Positions 1 to 5,559 of a stretch of DNA of 5,559 bases are shown piece by piece. The notes under the pieces were generated by a model. That model was not told the DNA's origin, did no database searches, and was given only the letters and a program-made list of their open reading frames with translations. The translations under genes were made by a program, and so were the position numbers. Source of the DNA: Planctomicrobium sp. (lineage in GTDB: Bacteria; Planctomycetota; Planctomycetia; Planctomycetales; Planctomycetaceae); contig JAJDEL010000139.1 in the NCBI GenBank assembly GCA_029259835.1, positions 1 through 5,559 of the forward strand, written 5' to 3'. How positions within the stretch are numbered: position 1 is the first letter of the stretch; each line of letters begins with the position of its first letter.

Positions 1-2713
1 TTTTCAGACTGCGGCAGTCGAGACGAACTGCATCGCTGATCAGGGAAACATCGTCTTCCCGAAACTTGACGAGTGCTTTTTCAACTGGAGCTGAAACAAT
101 ACGAATTCGTTGCTGATCAAACGCTGCGGTTTTCTGGTCAAAGTTTCCGGTCAATTTTCCGGAAAAAACAAGCCGCGTGTACCGCCACTTTTGATCTTCT
201 TTCGATTGAATCGGCTGGTTCGCTTGGGTTGAGTTCGTTGGGGTCAGCTTTAACTTGTTTCCGAGAGACCAGGCATGAATTTCTCCGGGACCGACTCCGA
301 CAAAACTCCCCGTCGTTTGATTCACTGTGAATTCTGCAAGTTGACCCCGATTGACCGAAACAAGTTTCGTCCCTTCGAATTCTACGGACTCGACTTCGAC
401 ACCATAACGGGCGCGAATCGTTCTCACGTCGACCTTTTGACGAGAATCAGGCTTCTCGGAAAGTGAGATTCGATGAGTCAATTGAATGTTTAAGTCGTCG
501 CAAGTCATTCGGGAGCGATTCTCTTCGTGTCCTTTAAGAGAACACGTGACCGCTTCCAGAAAGTTAGCCTGTTGTCCGTCAAAGATCATCCGTTCCTGCC
601 AGACAACTTCTAATGTTGCCGGGTGGTCCAGTTCTTTGCCATTCAAATCTTTCGTGACAGGCAATTGAAACTTTCCTGGTCCGAGGATTGCAACTTGGTT
701 TTTTGTGCGATCAAAGGTCAGGTTGGCTCCCAGAATGATCGTCGCTCCAAAATTCATTTCCGCTGGAGTCGTCACATCACCAAATTTATCAACAACACCG
801 AGCAGTGTAACTCGATGATCATCGGGACCGTTGCTTTCAGCGACGACTCGTGTTCCTTTCAAAACTATCGGAGAATCTCCTCCGAGCTTCTGTAAGGATT
901 TACTTGGTGCCGGTTGGTGTTTGATAGTGACATTTCCGTGACCATCGATTTTCTTCATCGCAATCTTACCAGTGCCGGCATCGTGAATGAGATCGACTTG
1001 AATTTGATCGGTCGAAATCCGAATCGGCGGACGCGTTCGAGTTTTACTGCTGTTACCCTTCGAGAATTTGGCACCGACGATCGAGCCTTCACGTTCAATT
1101 ATCGCAGGAACAATTCCATTGCTTAGAAAAACATGAATTTTGTCCGCCTTTTCGATGATCAGATCCTTAGAAACCATCGCGACTTTCCCGATCGCTTCGG
1201 CTTGATGGATGGGGAGTTCATTCCTCAAAATTTGCTCAAAGTTTTCTTGCTCAAAGTTTTCAAACTGTTGTGCTTTATCAAGATTGATCCACAAGCGCAG
1301 CTGCTCCCCCGCAATACCCATCTCATACGAACGGGCTTCGGAACCGTTTTCAACCGCGGGAATAACAACTTGGGCGTTCTTGAGAAGTTCAACAATATGC
1401 AGCGGTCCTGTCCCATCAGGGAAGGCATTCACTTTCCCTTCCCACGACGCCTGAGCGTGCGAGTCTCCAAACTTTTCGTGTGTTGCATAAATTTTCCCAG
1501 GACCACGGCATTCCAGCCGTTCGAGGCGGCGATCTTCCGTGTGGGCAACGACCACATTCGGACAGGCAAACGTTGTCTCGCCTCGCCTTGCAAGAACTTC
1601 TACCGGATCAAGGAACGTTGCCGTGCGGCGGAGTACGTCGTAGGTGAGGTCTTGCATCGTGGCGACCAGGTCGTGCTGATCTGACTGCACCTTCACTTGC
1701 GAAGTTCTACTTCCGAACTCTCCGGTCGAACCGAGTGCTCTGACCTGACTTAACTCAAGGTCATCGAAAAGTTCTTCAGAGGGTTCAGTCGCAGCGGCAG
1801 TTGCTGTCGGTTGAAATTGAAGAGTGAGAAGTTCGCTTTCAAGTGTTTCCTTGAAAATGCGACTGCGTTTCGGATGGATGTGCGTGACCTGGACACGGTT
1901 GTTAAATGACGCTCGTTTCTGCAACACGTCGTATTCGAACGGTCCGTCACACGTCAGATGCGCTTCGTGTCGGATTCCTTTTTGAAAAAAGACCGTGTCC
2001 AATTTCACGTTCTTACGAAGCATCAGTGAAGAAACGCCTGCAACGCGGGGCATGTCTTTGCCAAGAGCCGCATCGTCGGATGACGTCAAAATGAATTCCA
2101 ACTCATCGGCAGTTCCGGTCACTTCGGTTTTGTCATTCTCTGTCGGACCATACTGAAAACGGACTGGGTAATTACTATAGAGTTTCCCGCTATGTTCGGA
2201 AAAAATAAACTCTTTTCCGTCGATCACCAGTCCGTCTGGCCCGTCGATATGGACCACTCCTTCCAACTGTGCCCAAACGATTCGCCCTGGTTTCGAATCT
2301 TTGAGTTGCAACGCACGGTCGAAAAATTGATTCTCAAACTGAACGATCCCCTTCTCTGCGATCAATCGAAACGGTTTCTCATCCGGTCGGCGCGGGTCAC
2401 TCCAGAGCACTGCGATCGGAGACATCTTCACCTGATTTCCGGTGCTTTCATCTCGCTCGACTTCACGTGTGTAAAACAACATTTCTTTCGATTGAAATGT
2501 TTTCAGTTCACCGGATTGAAGCCAGGGGACATCTGCAAAGAACTCGGCAGCTGTCTCCGCAAGCACAGGCGGTTGATACCCCGCGATTTGTGGAATGGCT
2601 TCGCTGGGCGGGACATGCTGCGCGACCGTAAATGGAACAACGAATGCTGTATAGAGAAAGTATGCTGACGAAAGAAATAGAACCGTTGCCAGCATCGTGA
2701 GGAAACGAATCAA
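1..2713 (-). CDS. Large membrane-anchored OstA/LptA/LptC-like LPS-transport protein, C-terminus cut off by window edge
   Basis: This frame stays open from a TTG at 2713-2711 to the left edge: 904 codons, no stop seen, C-terminus missing. Residues 4-26 form one hydrophobic N-terminal segment (a membrane anchor or uncleaved signal), and the rest looks exported. The body is beta-rich and repetitive, with hydrophilic turns and recurring Gly-Pro-Gly motifs at about residues 404-406, 678-680 and 808-810, plus a GHGNVTI segment typical of OstA-type strands. This fits the LptC/LptA/OstA superfamily, which binds lipopolysaccharide and carries it across the periplasm. LptC and LptA of Escherichia coli are each under 200 residues, so this protein is several times larger and may hold several OstA units in tandem. 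It follows the Kdo-pathway isomerase with a four-base overlap, which suggests translational coupling. The TTG is preferred over the ATG at codon 7 because a perfect AAGGAGG lies seven bases upstream of it. The frame is certain; the family call is moderate and rests on N-terminal anchor, strand pattern and gene order. Confidence 0.8.
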   Translation of the reverse strand, partial: MIRFLTMLATVLFLSSAYFLYTAFVVPFTVAQHVPPSEAIPQIAGYQPPVLAETAAEFFADVPWLQSGELKTFQSKEMLFYTREVERDESTGNQVKMSPIAVLWSDPRRPDEKPFRLIAEKGIVQFENQFFDRALQLKDSKPGRIVWAQLEGVVHIDGPDGLVIDGKEFIFSEHSGKLYSNYPVRFQYGPTENDKTEVTGTADELEFILTSSDDAALGKDMPRVAGVSSLMLRKNVKLDTVFFQKGIRHEAHLTCDGPFEYDVLQKRASFNNRVQVTHIHPKRSRIFKETLESELLTLQFQPTATAAATEPSEELFDDLELSQVRALGSTGEFGSRTSQVKVQSDQHDLVATMQDLTYDVLRRTATFLDPVEVLARRGETTFACPNVVVAHTEDRRLERLECRGPGKIYATHEKFGDSHAQASWEGKVNAFPDGTGPLHIVELLKNAQVVIPAVENGSEARSYEMGIAGEQLRLWINLDKAQQFENFEQENFEQILRNELPIHQAEAIGKVAMVSKDLIIEKADKIHVFLSNGIVPAIIEREGSIVGAKFSKGNSSKTRTRPPIRISTDQIQVDLIHDAGTGKIAMKKIDGHGNVTIKHQPAPSKSLQKLGGDSPIVLKGTRVVAESNGPDDHRVTLLGVVDKFGDVTTPAEMNFGATIILGANLTFDRTKNQVAILGPGKFQLPVTKDLNGKELDHPATLEVVWQERMIFDGQQANFLEAVTCSLKGHEENRSRMTCDDLNIQLTHRISLSEKPDSRQKVDVRTIRARYGVEVESVEFEGTKLVSVNRGQLAEFTVNQTTGSFVGVGPGEIHAWSLGNKLKLTPTNSTQANQPIQSKEDQKWRYTRLVFSGKLTGNFDQKTAAFDQQRIRIVSAPVEKALVKFREDDVSLISDAVRLDCRSLK
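1232..1261 (-). repeat. Perfect 15-base tandem duplication inside the OstA-like gene
   Basis: The unit at 1247-1261 is repeated exactly at 1232-1246. It stays in frame and encodes ENFEQ twice in a row (residues 485-494), just after another Phe-Glu-containing stretch. Identical third-codon positions point to a recent slippage duplication. Confidence 0.9.
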
Positions 2714-3822
2714 TGCGTCTCCTCCTTTGTCATCTCCGCCGTTGGATTTTCTGTCGGCAACCAGCCAATGACATCGGTGATGTCGATCAGTCCGACTGGT
2801 TTGAGATTTTCGCCGATCACTGGAATTTCGCTGATTTTGCGAGTCGACAAGATCTCCACAACGTCAGAGAAAATCGAATCGGAACTCACCGTCAGCGGAG
2901 AGGCAGTCATGACAGCCGCAACCGGTTCATCAAGAACAGAATCTTGTTTCGATTCAAGAAGTCGCGCCAAATCGCTATCGGTAAAGATTCCGGTCAGTTG
3001 TTCTTGTTCGTTGACCAGAAGAATGATACCTGACCGTCGACCCGGACGCGCGGATTTCGAAATGACATCCCGAACAGTTTCACGGTCGGACGCGATTCGA
3101 ATTTCATCGAGGTGACGCATGAATTCTGCGACCGGTTTCAACTGTTGGCCCAGACTTCCTCCCGGATGAAATTGTGCAAAGTTCTGCGGCATGAACCCTT
3201 TGGACTCACTGACAACCAAAGCCAAAGCATCACCCAATGCCAACATTGCCGTTGTGCTTGTTGAGGGGGCTAGCCCCCAGCGACACGCTTCTCGCAATCG
3301 ACCGATTTCGAGAACAATGTCAGAGCGAAATGCGAGACTGTTGTGCTGATTTGCTGTCACGCAGATCACTTGAATTCCAAATCGCTTCGCAGCTGGAATC
3401 ACGTTCAGAATTTCTTCGGTCTCACCACTGTTTGAAAGTGTTAGTAATATATCATTTTCGTGAAGGCATCCTAAATCTCCATGCACGGCTTCTGCCGGAT
3501 GAAGGAAGTGCGAACGCGTTCCTGTCGAGGACAACGTTGCCGTGATTTTTTTTCCAACGAGACCGGCTTTGCCCATCCCGCAGACGATAACGCTCCCGGT
3601 GCAGTTCTCAATCAACTTCACTGCTGCCAGAAAAGAAGCATCCAGATTTCGGGCAAGATTCAGCAAAGCCTCGGCCTCTTGACGCACGATTTCACGTCCA
3701 GTGCGGAGCTGTTCGAATTGTGAAAAAGGGAAGATCTGTTCAGCGGAAGAACTCACGGCGTGCATCCTGCGAGAGACGAATCCATTCAAATTGGGCAATC
3801 CATGCCCCGAACCCTGCATCAT
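2710..3822 (-). CDS. kdsD: Arabinose-5-phosphate isomerase, KpsF/GutQ/KdsD family
   Basis: This enzyme interconverts D-ribulose 5-phosphate and D-arabinose 5-phosphate in the cytoplasm, the first step toward Kdo for lipopolysaccharide. Numbering is from the first ATG (370 residues). A SIS sugar-isomerase domain spans about 45-210, with GMGKAG at 82-87, HPAEAVHGDLG at 108-118, SNSGET at 130-135, REAC at 177-180 and GLAPSTSTT at 183-191. HPGGSLG follows at 219-225. Lys85, Glu178 and His219 match residues thought to be catalytic in E. coli KdsD. Two CBS domains follow (about 232-298 and 300-356), giving the standard SIS-CBS-CBS order. The protein is about 40 residues longer than E. coli KdsD (328), mostly at the N-terminus. 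Met20 (ATG at 3765) or Val23 (GTG at 3756, with AGGA eight bases upstream) fits the family start better, and a promoter-like -10 overlaps the first ATG. The gene is joined by a four-base overlap to the OstA-like gene. Specificity between Kdo and capsule pathways cannot be told from sequence; the neighbour favours LPS. Confidence 0.95.
   Translation of the reverse strand: MMQGSGHGLPNLNGFVSRRMHAVSSSAEQIFPFSQFEQLRTGREIVRQEAEALLNLARNLDASFLAAVKLIENCTGSVIVCGMGKAGLVGKKITATLSSTGTRSHFLHPAEAVHGDLGCLHENDILLTLSNSGETEEILNVIPAAKRFGIQVICVTANQHNSLAFRSDIVLEIGRLREACRWGLAPSTSTTAMLALGDALALVVSESKGFMPQNFAQFHPGGSLGQQLKPVAEFMRHLDEIRIASDRETVRDVISKSARPGRRSGIILLVNEQEQLTGIFTDSDLARLLESKQDSVLDEPVAAVMTASPLTVSSDSIFSDVVEILSTRKISEIPVIGENLKPVGLIDITDVIGWLPTENPTAEMTKEETH
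2721..2727 (-). promoter_or_regulatory. Strong Shine-Dalgarno for the OstA-like gene
   Basis: On the minus strand this reads AAGGAGG and sits seven bases before the TTG at 2713, inside the last codons of the isomerase gene (residues Lys-Glu-Glu). It is the only consensus ribosome binding site in the window and decides the start of the downstream gene. Its placement means that ribosomes finishing the isomerase are close to the next start. Confidence 0.75.
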
Positions 3823-3847
3823 ACTTCCGTTCTCGAAAACGGGTCAA
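3818..3847 (-). promoter_or_regulatory. Candidate sigma70-type promoter for the isomerase/OstA-like operon
   Basis: On the minus strand TTGACC (3847-3842) is followed after 18 bases by TATGAT (3823-3818), each one mismatch from consensus. Transcription would begin near 3810, about 45 bases before the ATG at 3765. The -10 box contains the first in-frame ATG of the isomerase (3822-3820), so promoter use and translation from that ATG exclude each other. The prediction is by eye, and planctomycete promoters are not well characterised. Confidence 0.4.
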
Positions 3848-3938
3848 CGTGGGTTTCAGCAGCCCGGAACTTGTGAAAGATCGATCCCTGACGATTCCGT
3901 TAGACGCAAGCCTTATTAGGCTATGGGGTTACGAGCGA
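3823..3938. other. Intergenic gap between zinc-ribbon gene and isomerase
   Basis: These 116 bases separate two genes that both point left. No convincing terminator was found: there is only a five-base-pair hairpin at 3909-3922 without a T-run. The candidate promoter and inverted repeat at the isomerase end are listed separately. The gap is long enough for the isomerase to be transcribed on its own, though read-through from the zinc-ribbon gene cannot be excluded. Confidence 0.5.
3827..3842 (-). repeat. Short inverted repeat just upstream of the first isomerase ATG
   Basis: The arms CCGTT and AACGG form a five-base-pair stem, extendable by a G-T pair and a T-A pair around a very small loop. 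It lies between the candidate -35 and -10 boxes and takes in part of the GGAAG that would act as a weak ribosome binding site for the first ATG. It could be a small operator, a hairpin in a longer read-through transcript, or chance. Confidence 0.3.
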
Positions 3939-5027
3939 TTACTGTTTCTCAAACTTGTAATCGAGTGTCGCCTCTTCGTCCGGAGCCACATTGATTTCCT
4001 GGTAGACATGCTGAATCTGCCCCAGCACACGGGATGGCTGCTGAAAATACTGCTTAAGGAAACTTAAAACATTCGGTTGCAACTGCTGCGAATCGTCACG
4101 AGGTTGATAGCGTGATTCGATGAGGACCGAATACTCCCCTGGCGTAAGCTTGCCGATTTGATAATTCCCATCAGCGTCTGCGAATGCAAATGCACCTTGA
4201 AGCGCTATTGCTGATGCGTTCAAGACATCTTGATCAACATCATTGGCACCAACTCGAAATCCATCTCCAGAGAGTTTTGAAATCCCCAGACGTTCTTTCG
4301 GAAGCACAAGAATTCTCGCACCTTTGTCTGGTCGAACATCACCAGACATTGAGACATACGTCAGTCTTCCGGAGATCGATGTTATCGCCAGATGAGGGTT
4401 GGCAATGCCTTTTTCGATGACTGGCTTGTGAATGATTTCCGGATGATTTTGATGATTTTTTAAACTCTCATCTGATGAATTAGAAATGTTCCCAGGCGCA
4501 GTCAGGCGACCAGTGAAAAAGGCCAACAAGACTGCAATTGCAACGATCAACCCTACAAACCGCGGATTGAATCGACTGCGATCCGCCACTCGCTCACTCT
4601 CAATAATCGGCACTGCCAAACCGAGATTCGCAAGTTCCTCAAGCTGTTCGTCTATCGGAACCGGTGTCTCTGGGAGGGCATCGGCTTCTGGAGCAGGCGG
4701 CTCGACTGGCTCAACCACAATGACGGGTTGATCAATTTCTGCGGCAAACTCCGGTTGTGATTGTTCCAAAGAGGGCTGTTCAACTTGGGCGAATTCCAGC
4801 TCAGCTGCATGTCCCTCTTCGTCCAGGCAAGCAAGTGCTCCCAATGCTTCACGTAATTCGGAATCTTCGAGGTTCAATTTTGGAGCGGGAAGAGGAGCGA
4901 GCGAGCCATCGAGTGCTGGGATACGGAGCGTGCGCCCACAAGACGGGCAATCGCTGAGAGTCCCTGCCTTCGCGCGCGAAATCCCCAAAAATTGCCGACA
5001 GTTCGGACATCGAAATTTGATTGGCAC
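3939..5027 (-). CDS. Zinc-ribbon, single-pass membrane protein with exported carboxypeptidase-regulatory-like domain
   Basis: This 362-residue protein has no recognised enzymatic function. The N-terminus is a short zinc ribbon: CPNC at 7-10 and CPSC at 27-30, four cysteines suited to one zinc ion. An acidic, proline- and glutamate-rich linker of low complexity follows (about 48-145). One transmembrane helix (about 156-172, from FVGLIVAI onward) is preceded by several arginines, so the ribbon and linker should be cytoplasmic and the C-terminus outside. The exported part (about 215-305) has the beta pattern ISGRLTY ... DADGNYQIGKLTPGEYSVLIE seen in carboxypeptidase-regulatory-like/CNA-B-type folds, which usually mediate adhesion or structure rather than catalysis. 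The last 55 residues are glutamine-rich with no known motif. The start is GTG, placed directly before the conserved PIKFRCPNC; the preceding GAGA is a weak ribosome binding site. Similar zinc-ribbon heads occur on many planctomycete membrane proteins. The gene is certain; the function is unknown. Confidence 0.9.
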   Translation of the reverse strand: MPIKFRCPNCRQFLGISRAKAGTLSDCPSCGRTLRIPALDGSLAPLPAPKLNLEDSELREALGALACLDEEGHAAELEFAQVEQPSLEQSQPEFAAEIDQPVIVVEPVEPPAPEADALPETPVPIDEQLEELANLGLAVPIIESERVADRSRFNPRFVGLIVAIAVLLAFFTGRLTAPGNISNSSDESLKNHQNHPEIIHKPVIEKGIANPHLAITSISGRLTYVSMSGDVRPDKGARILVLPKERLGISKLSGDGFRVGANDVDQDVLNASAIALQGAFAFADADGNYQIGKLTPGEYSVLIESRYQPRDDSQQLQPNVLSFLKQYFQQPSRVLGQIQHVYQEINVAPDEEATLDYKFEKQ

Positions 5028-5051
5028 GGGAATCTCGCTTTGTTTACGTGA

Positions 5052-5080
5052 ATTCTTTCCCGAAAAAACAGGGCTGTCAA
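5052..5080 (-). promoter_or_regulatory. Candidate promoter for the zinc-ribbon gene
   Basis: On the minus strand a consensus TTGACA (5080-5075) is followed after 17 bases by AAGAAT (5057-5052), a partial match to TATAAT. Transcription would begin near 5045, leaving a leader of under 20 bases before the GTG at 5027. The -35 and spacing are good and the -10 is poor; the call is by eye only. Confidence 0.35.
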
Positions 5081-5137
5081 CATTCCGTCAATGAAGACCT
5101 CTCTATGAGACGATCATAACGATACGGACGGCTCTCC

Positions 5138-5163
5138 CCCATGGATGGGTGGCAGAATCTGCC
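5138..5163. repeat. Two adjacent short inverted repeats, possible operator
   Basis: CCCAT-GG-ATGGG (5138-5149) is followed one base later by GGCAGA-A-TCTGCC (5151-5163). Both are perfect inverted repeats and together fill most of 26 bases in the middle of the divergent region. No T-run follows, so a terminator is unlikely. A protein-binding site is possible, but short palindromes also arise by chance. Confidence 0.35.
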
Positions 5164-5278
5164 GATTCATTGCCTTTGATGGTTTTATCGTGCCCGCGAA
5201 GAAGATTGACACCCTCTTCACAGCGTTATTCCACGAGGCGGAATGAAACATTGTCATCTGGTAGTGGTGTAATTTCTT

Positions 5279-5559
5279 ATGCAAGACCTCAACACAAATC
5301 AAAAACCTGACTACGGCTACCGAATTCTGACAGCTCCATGGATTTGGGCTTGCGGGGCAACCTGGATTTTCTATTCGCAAATCCCGAACTTTCCAGTCGG
5401 TCAGGAACTTGCACTCCGCTATTTCTGCGGACACCCGTTAGAACGCGTGCTAATGGCACTCTTCTTTGTGGGATTCTCGATCATCTGCATCAAAGCGGTC
5501 TTGATGATCTTCGAGCTGAAAGCATTTCATCGTGTGCCGGATTTTGGAATTAAAGATGC
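5279..5559 (+). CDS. Membrane protein, possibly MotA/TolQ/ExbB proton-channel family, N-terminal part
   Basis: An ATG at 5279 opens a frame that runs off the right edge after 93 full codons; an in-frame TAA at 5270 rules out a start farther upstream. Two hydrophobic segments are visible: about residues 19-38 (rich in Trp and aromatic residues) and 55-80 (around RVLMALFFVGFSIICIKAV). Between them lies RYFCGHPLERV. From memory, planctomycete proteins annotated as MotA/TolQ/ExbB have this kind of N-terminus: two membrane segments separated by a short loop with a GHP/SHP-E motif, ahead of the channel domain. If so, the protein would act in the inner membrane, using the proton gradient to drive an envelope machine. 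The diagnostic channel domain lies outside the window, so the family call is tentative. No good ribosome binding site precedes the ATG. The gene is divergent from the zinc-ribbon gene. Confidence 0.65.
   Translation, partial: MQDLNTNQKPDYGYRILTAPWIWACGATWIFYSQIPNFPVGQELALRYFCGHPLERVLMALFFVGFSIICIKAVLMIFELKAFHRVPDFGIKD

Larger units (their letters stand above)
5028..5278. other. Divergent intergenic region
   Basis: These 251 bases separate the leftward zinc-ribbon gene from the rightward membrane-protein gene, so both promoters should lie here. A leftward promoter candidate and a pair of inverted repeats are listed separately. For the rightward gene, a TTGACA at 5206-5211 is present, but no acceptable -10 box is found at the right distance. 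No conserved small ORF or RNA gene is seen. Confidence 0.6.

Noticed and set aside
1133..1684. Plus-strand open frame of 183 codons
   Set aside because: It lies wholly antisense to the long OstA-like gene; its translation shows no recognisable domain, and the opposite frame is continuous for 904 codons with a strong start signal.
2192..2668. Plus-strand open frame of 158 codons
   Set aside because: It is antisense to the N-terminal part of the OstA-like gene and its translation has no family features.
2696..2698. ATG at codon 7 as start of the OstA-like gene
   Set aside because: It would shorten the membrane segment and places the AAGGAGG site 22 bases away, whereas the TTG has ideal spacing.
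2713..3115. Overlapping plus-strand frames opposite the isomerase C-terminus
   Set aside because: The minus strand carries clear CBS domains here; the plus frames are shadows.
3909..3922. AGCCT/AGGCT hairpin after the zinc-ribbon gene as a terminator
   Set aside because: The stem is only five base pairs and no T-run follows in the direction of transcription.
5206..5234. TTGACA as the -35 of a promoter for the plus-strand gene
   Set aside because: The hexamer is perfect, but no acceptable -10 hexamer lies 16-18 bases downstream.
5114..5434. Minus-strand open frame of 106 codons in the divergent region
   Set aside because: It overlaps the start of the plus-strand membrane protein, has no recognised motif, and its translation lacks the hydrophobic pattern seen on the other strand.

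Overview
The window looks like chromosomal DNA from a planctomycete with moderate GC content. Three things suggest this: (i) an N-terminal zinc ribbon that opens CPNC and closes CPSC at the head of a single-pass membrane protein, an arrangement common in that phylum; (ii) a KpsF/KdsD-type isomerase followed directly by a very long OstA/LptC-like gene; (iii) weak or absent Shine-Dalgarno sequences at three of the four starts. The assignment is from memory of family patterns, not from a search.

Layout: three genes lie on the minus strand and one partial gene lies on the plus strand. Read in the minus direction, a GTG-started zinc-ribbon/transmembrane/carboxypeptidase-regulatory-like protein (5027 to 3939) comes first. 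A gap of 116 bases follows, then an arabinose-5-phosphate isomerase (3822 to 2710). Next, overlapping the isomerase stop by four bases, comes a very long membrane-anchored OstA/LptA/LptC-like protein (2713 to beyond base 1). This last frame is open through the whole left half of the window. Divergent from the zinc-ribbon gene, a plus-strand membrane protein starts at 5279 and runs off the right edge. It resembles the N-terminus of planctomycete MotA/TolQ/ExbB-type proteins.

How the genes work together: the isomerase makes D-arabinose 5-phosphate, the first committed precursor of Kdo, the inner-core sugar of lipopolysaccharide. The OstA-like protein belongs to the superfamily that carries lipopolysaccharide across the periplasm. 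The pair therefore mirrors the enterobacterial kdsD-kdsC-lptC-lptA-lptB locus, but with kdsC absent and with one giant protein in place of the small LptC and LptA. The next gene beyond the left edge would be predicted to be an lptB-like ATPase. The zinc-ribbon protein and the ExbB-like protein are probably envelope proteins too, but no functional link to the LPS pair can be read from the sequence.

No RNA genes, mobile elements or CRISPR arrays were seen. The most useful observations are the tightly coupled TTG start of the OstA-like gene, its unusual size and repeated GPG-containing segments, and a promoter-like sequence whose -10 box overlaps the first ATG of the isomerase, which points to a later start codon.
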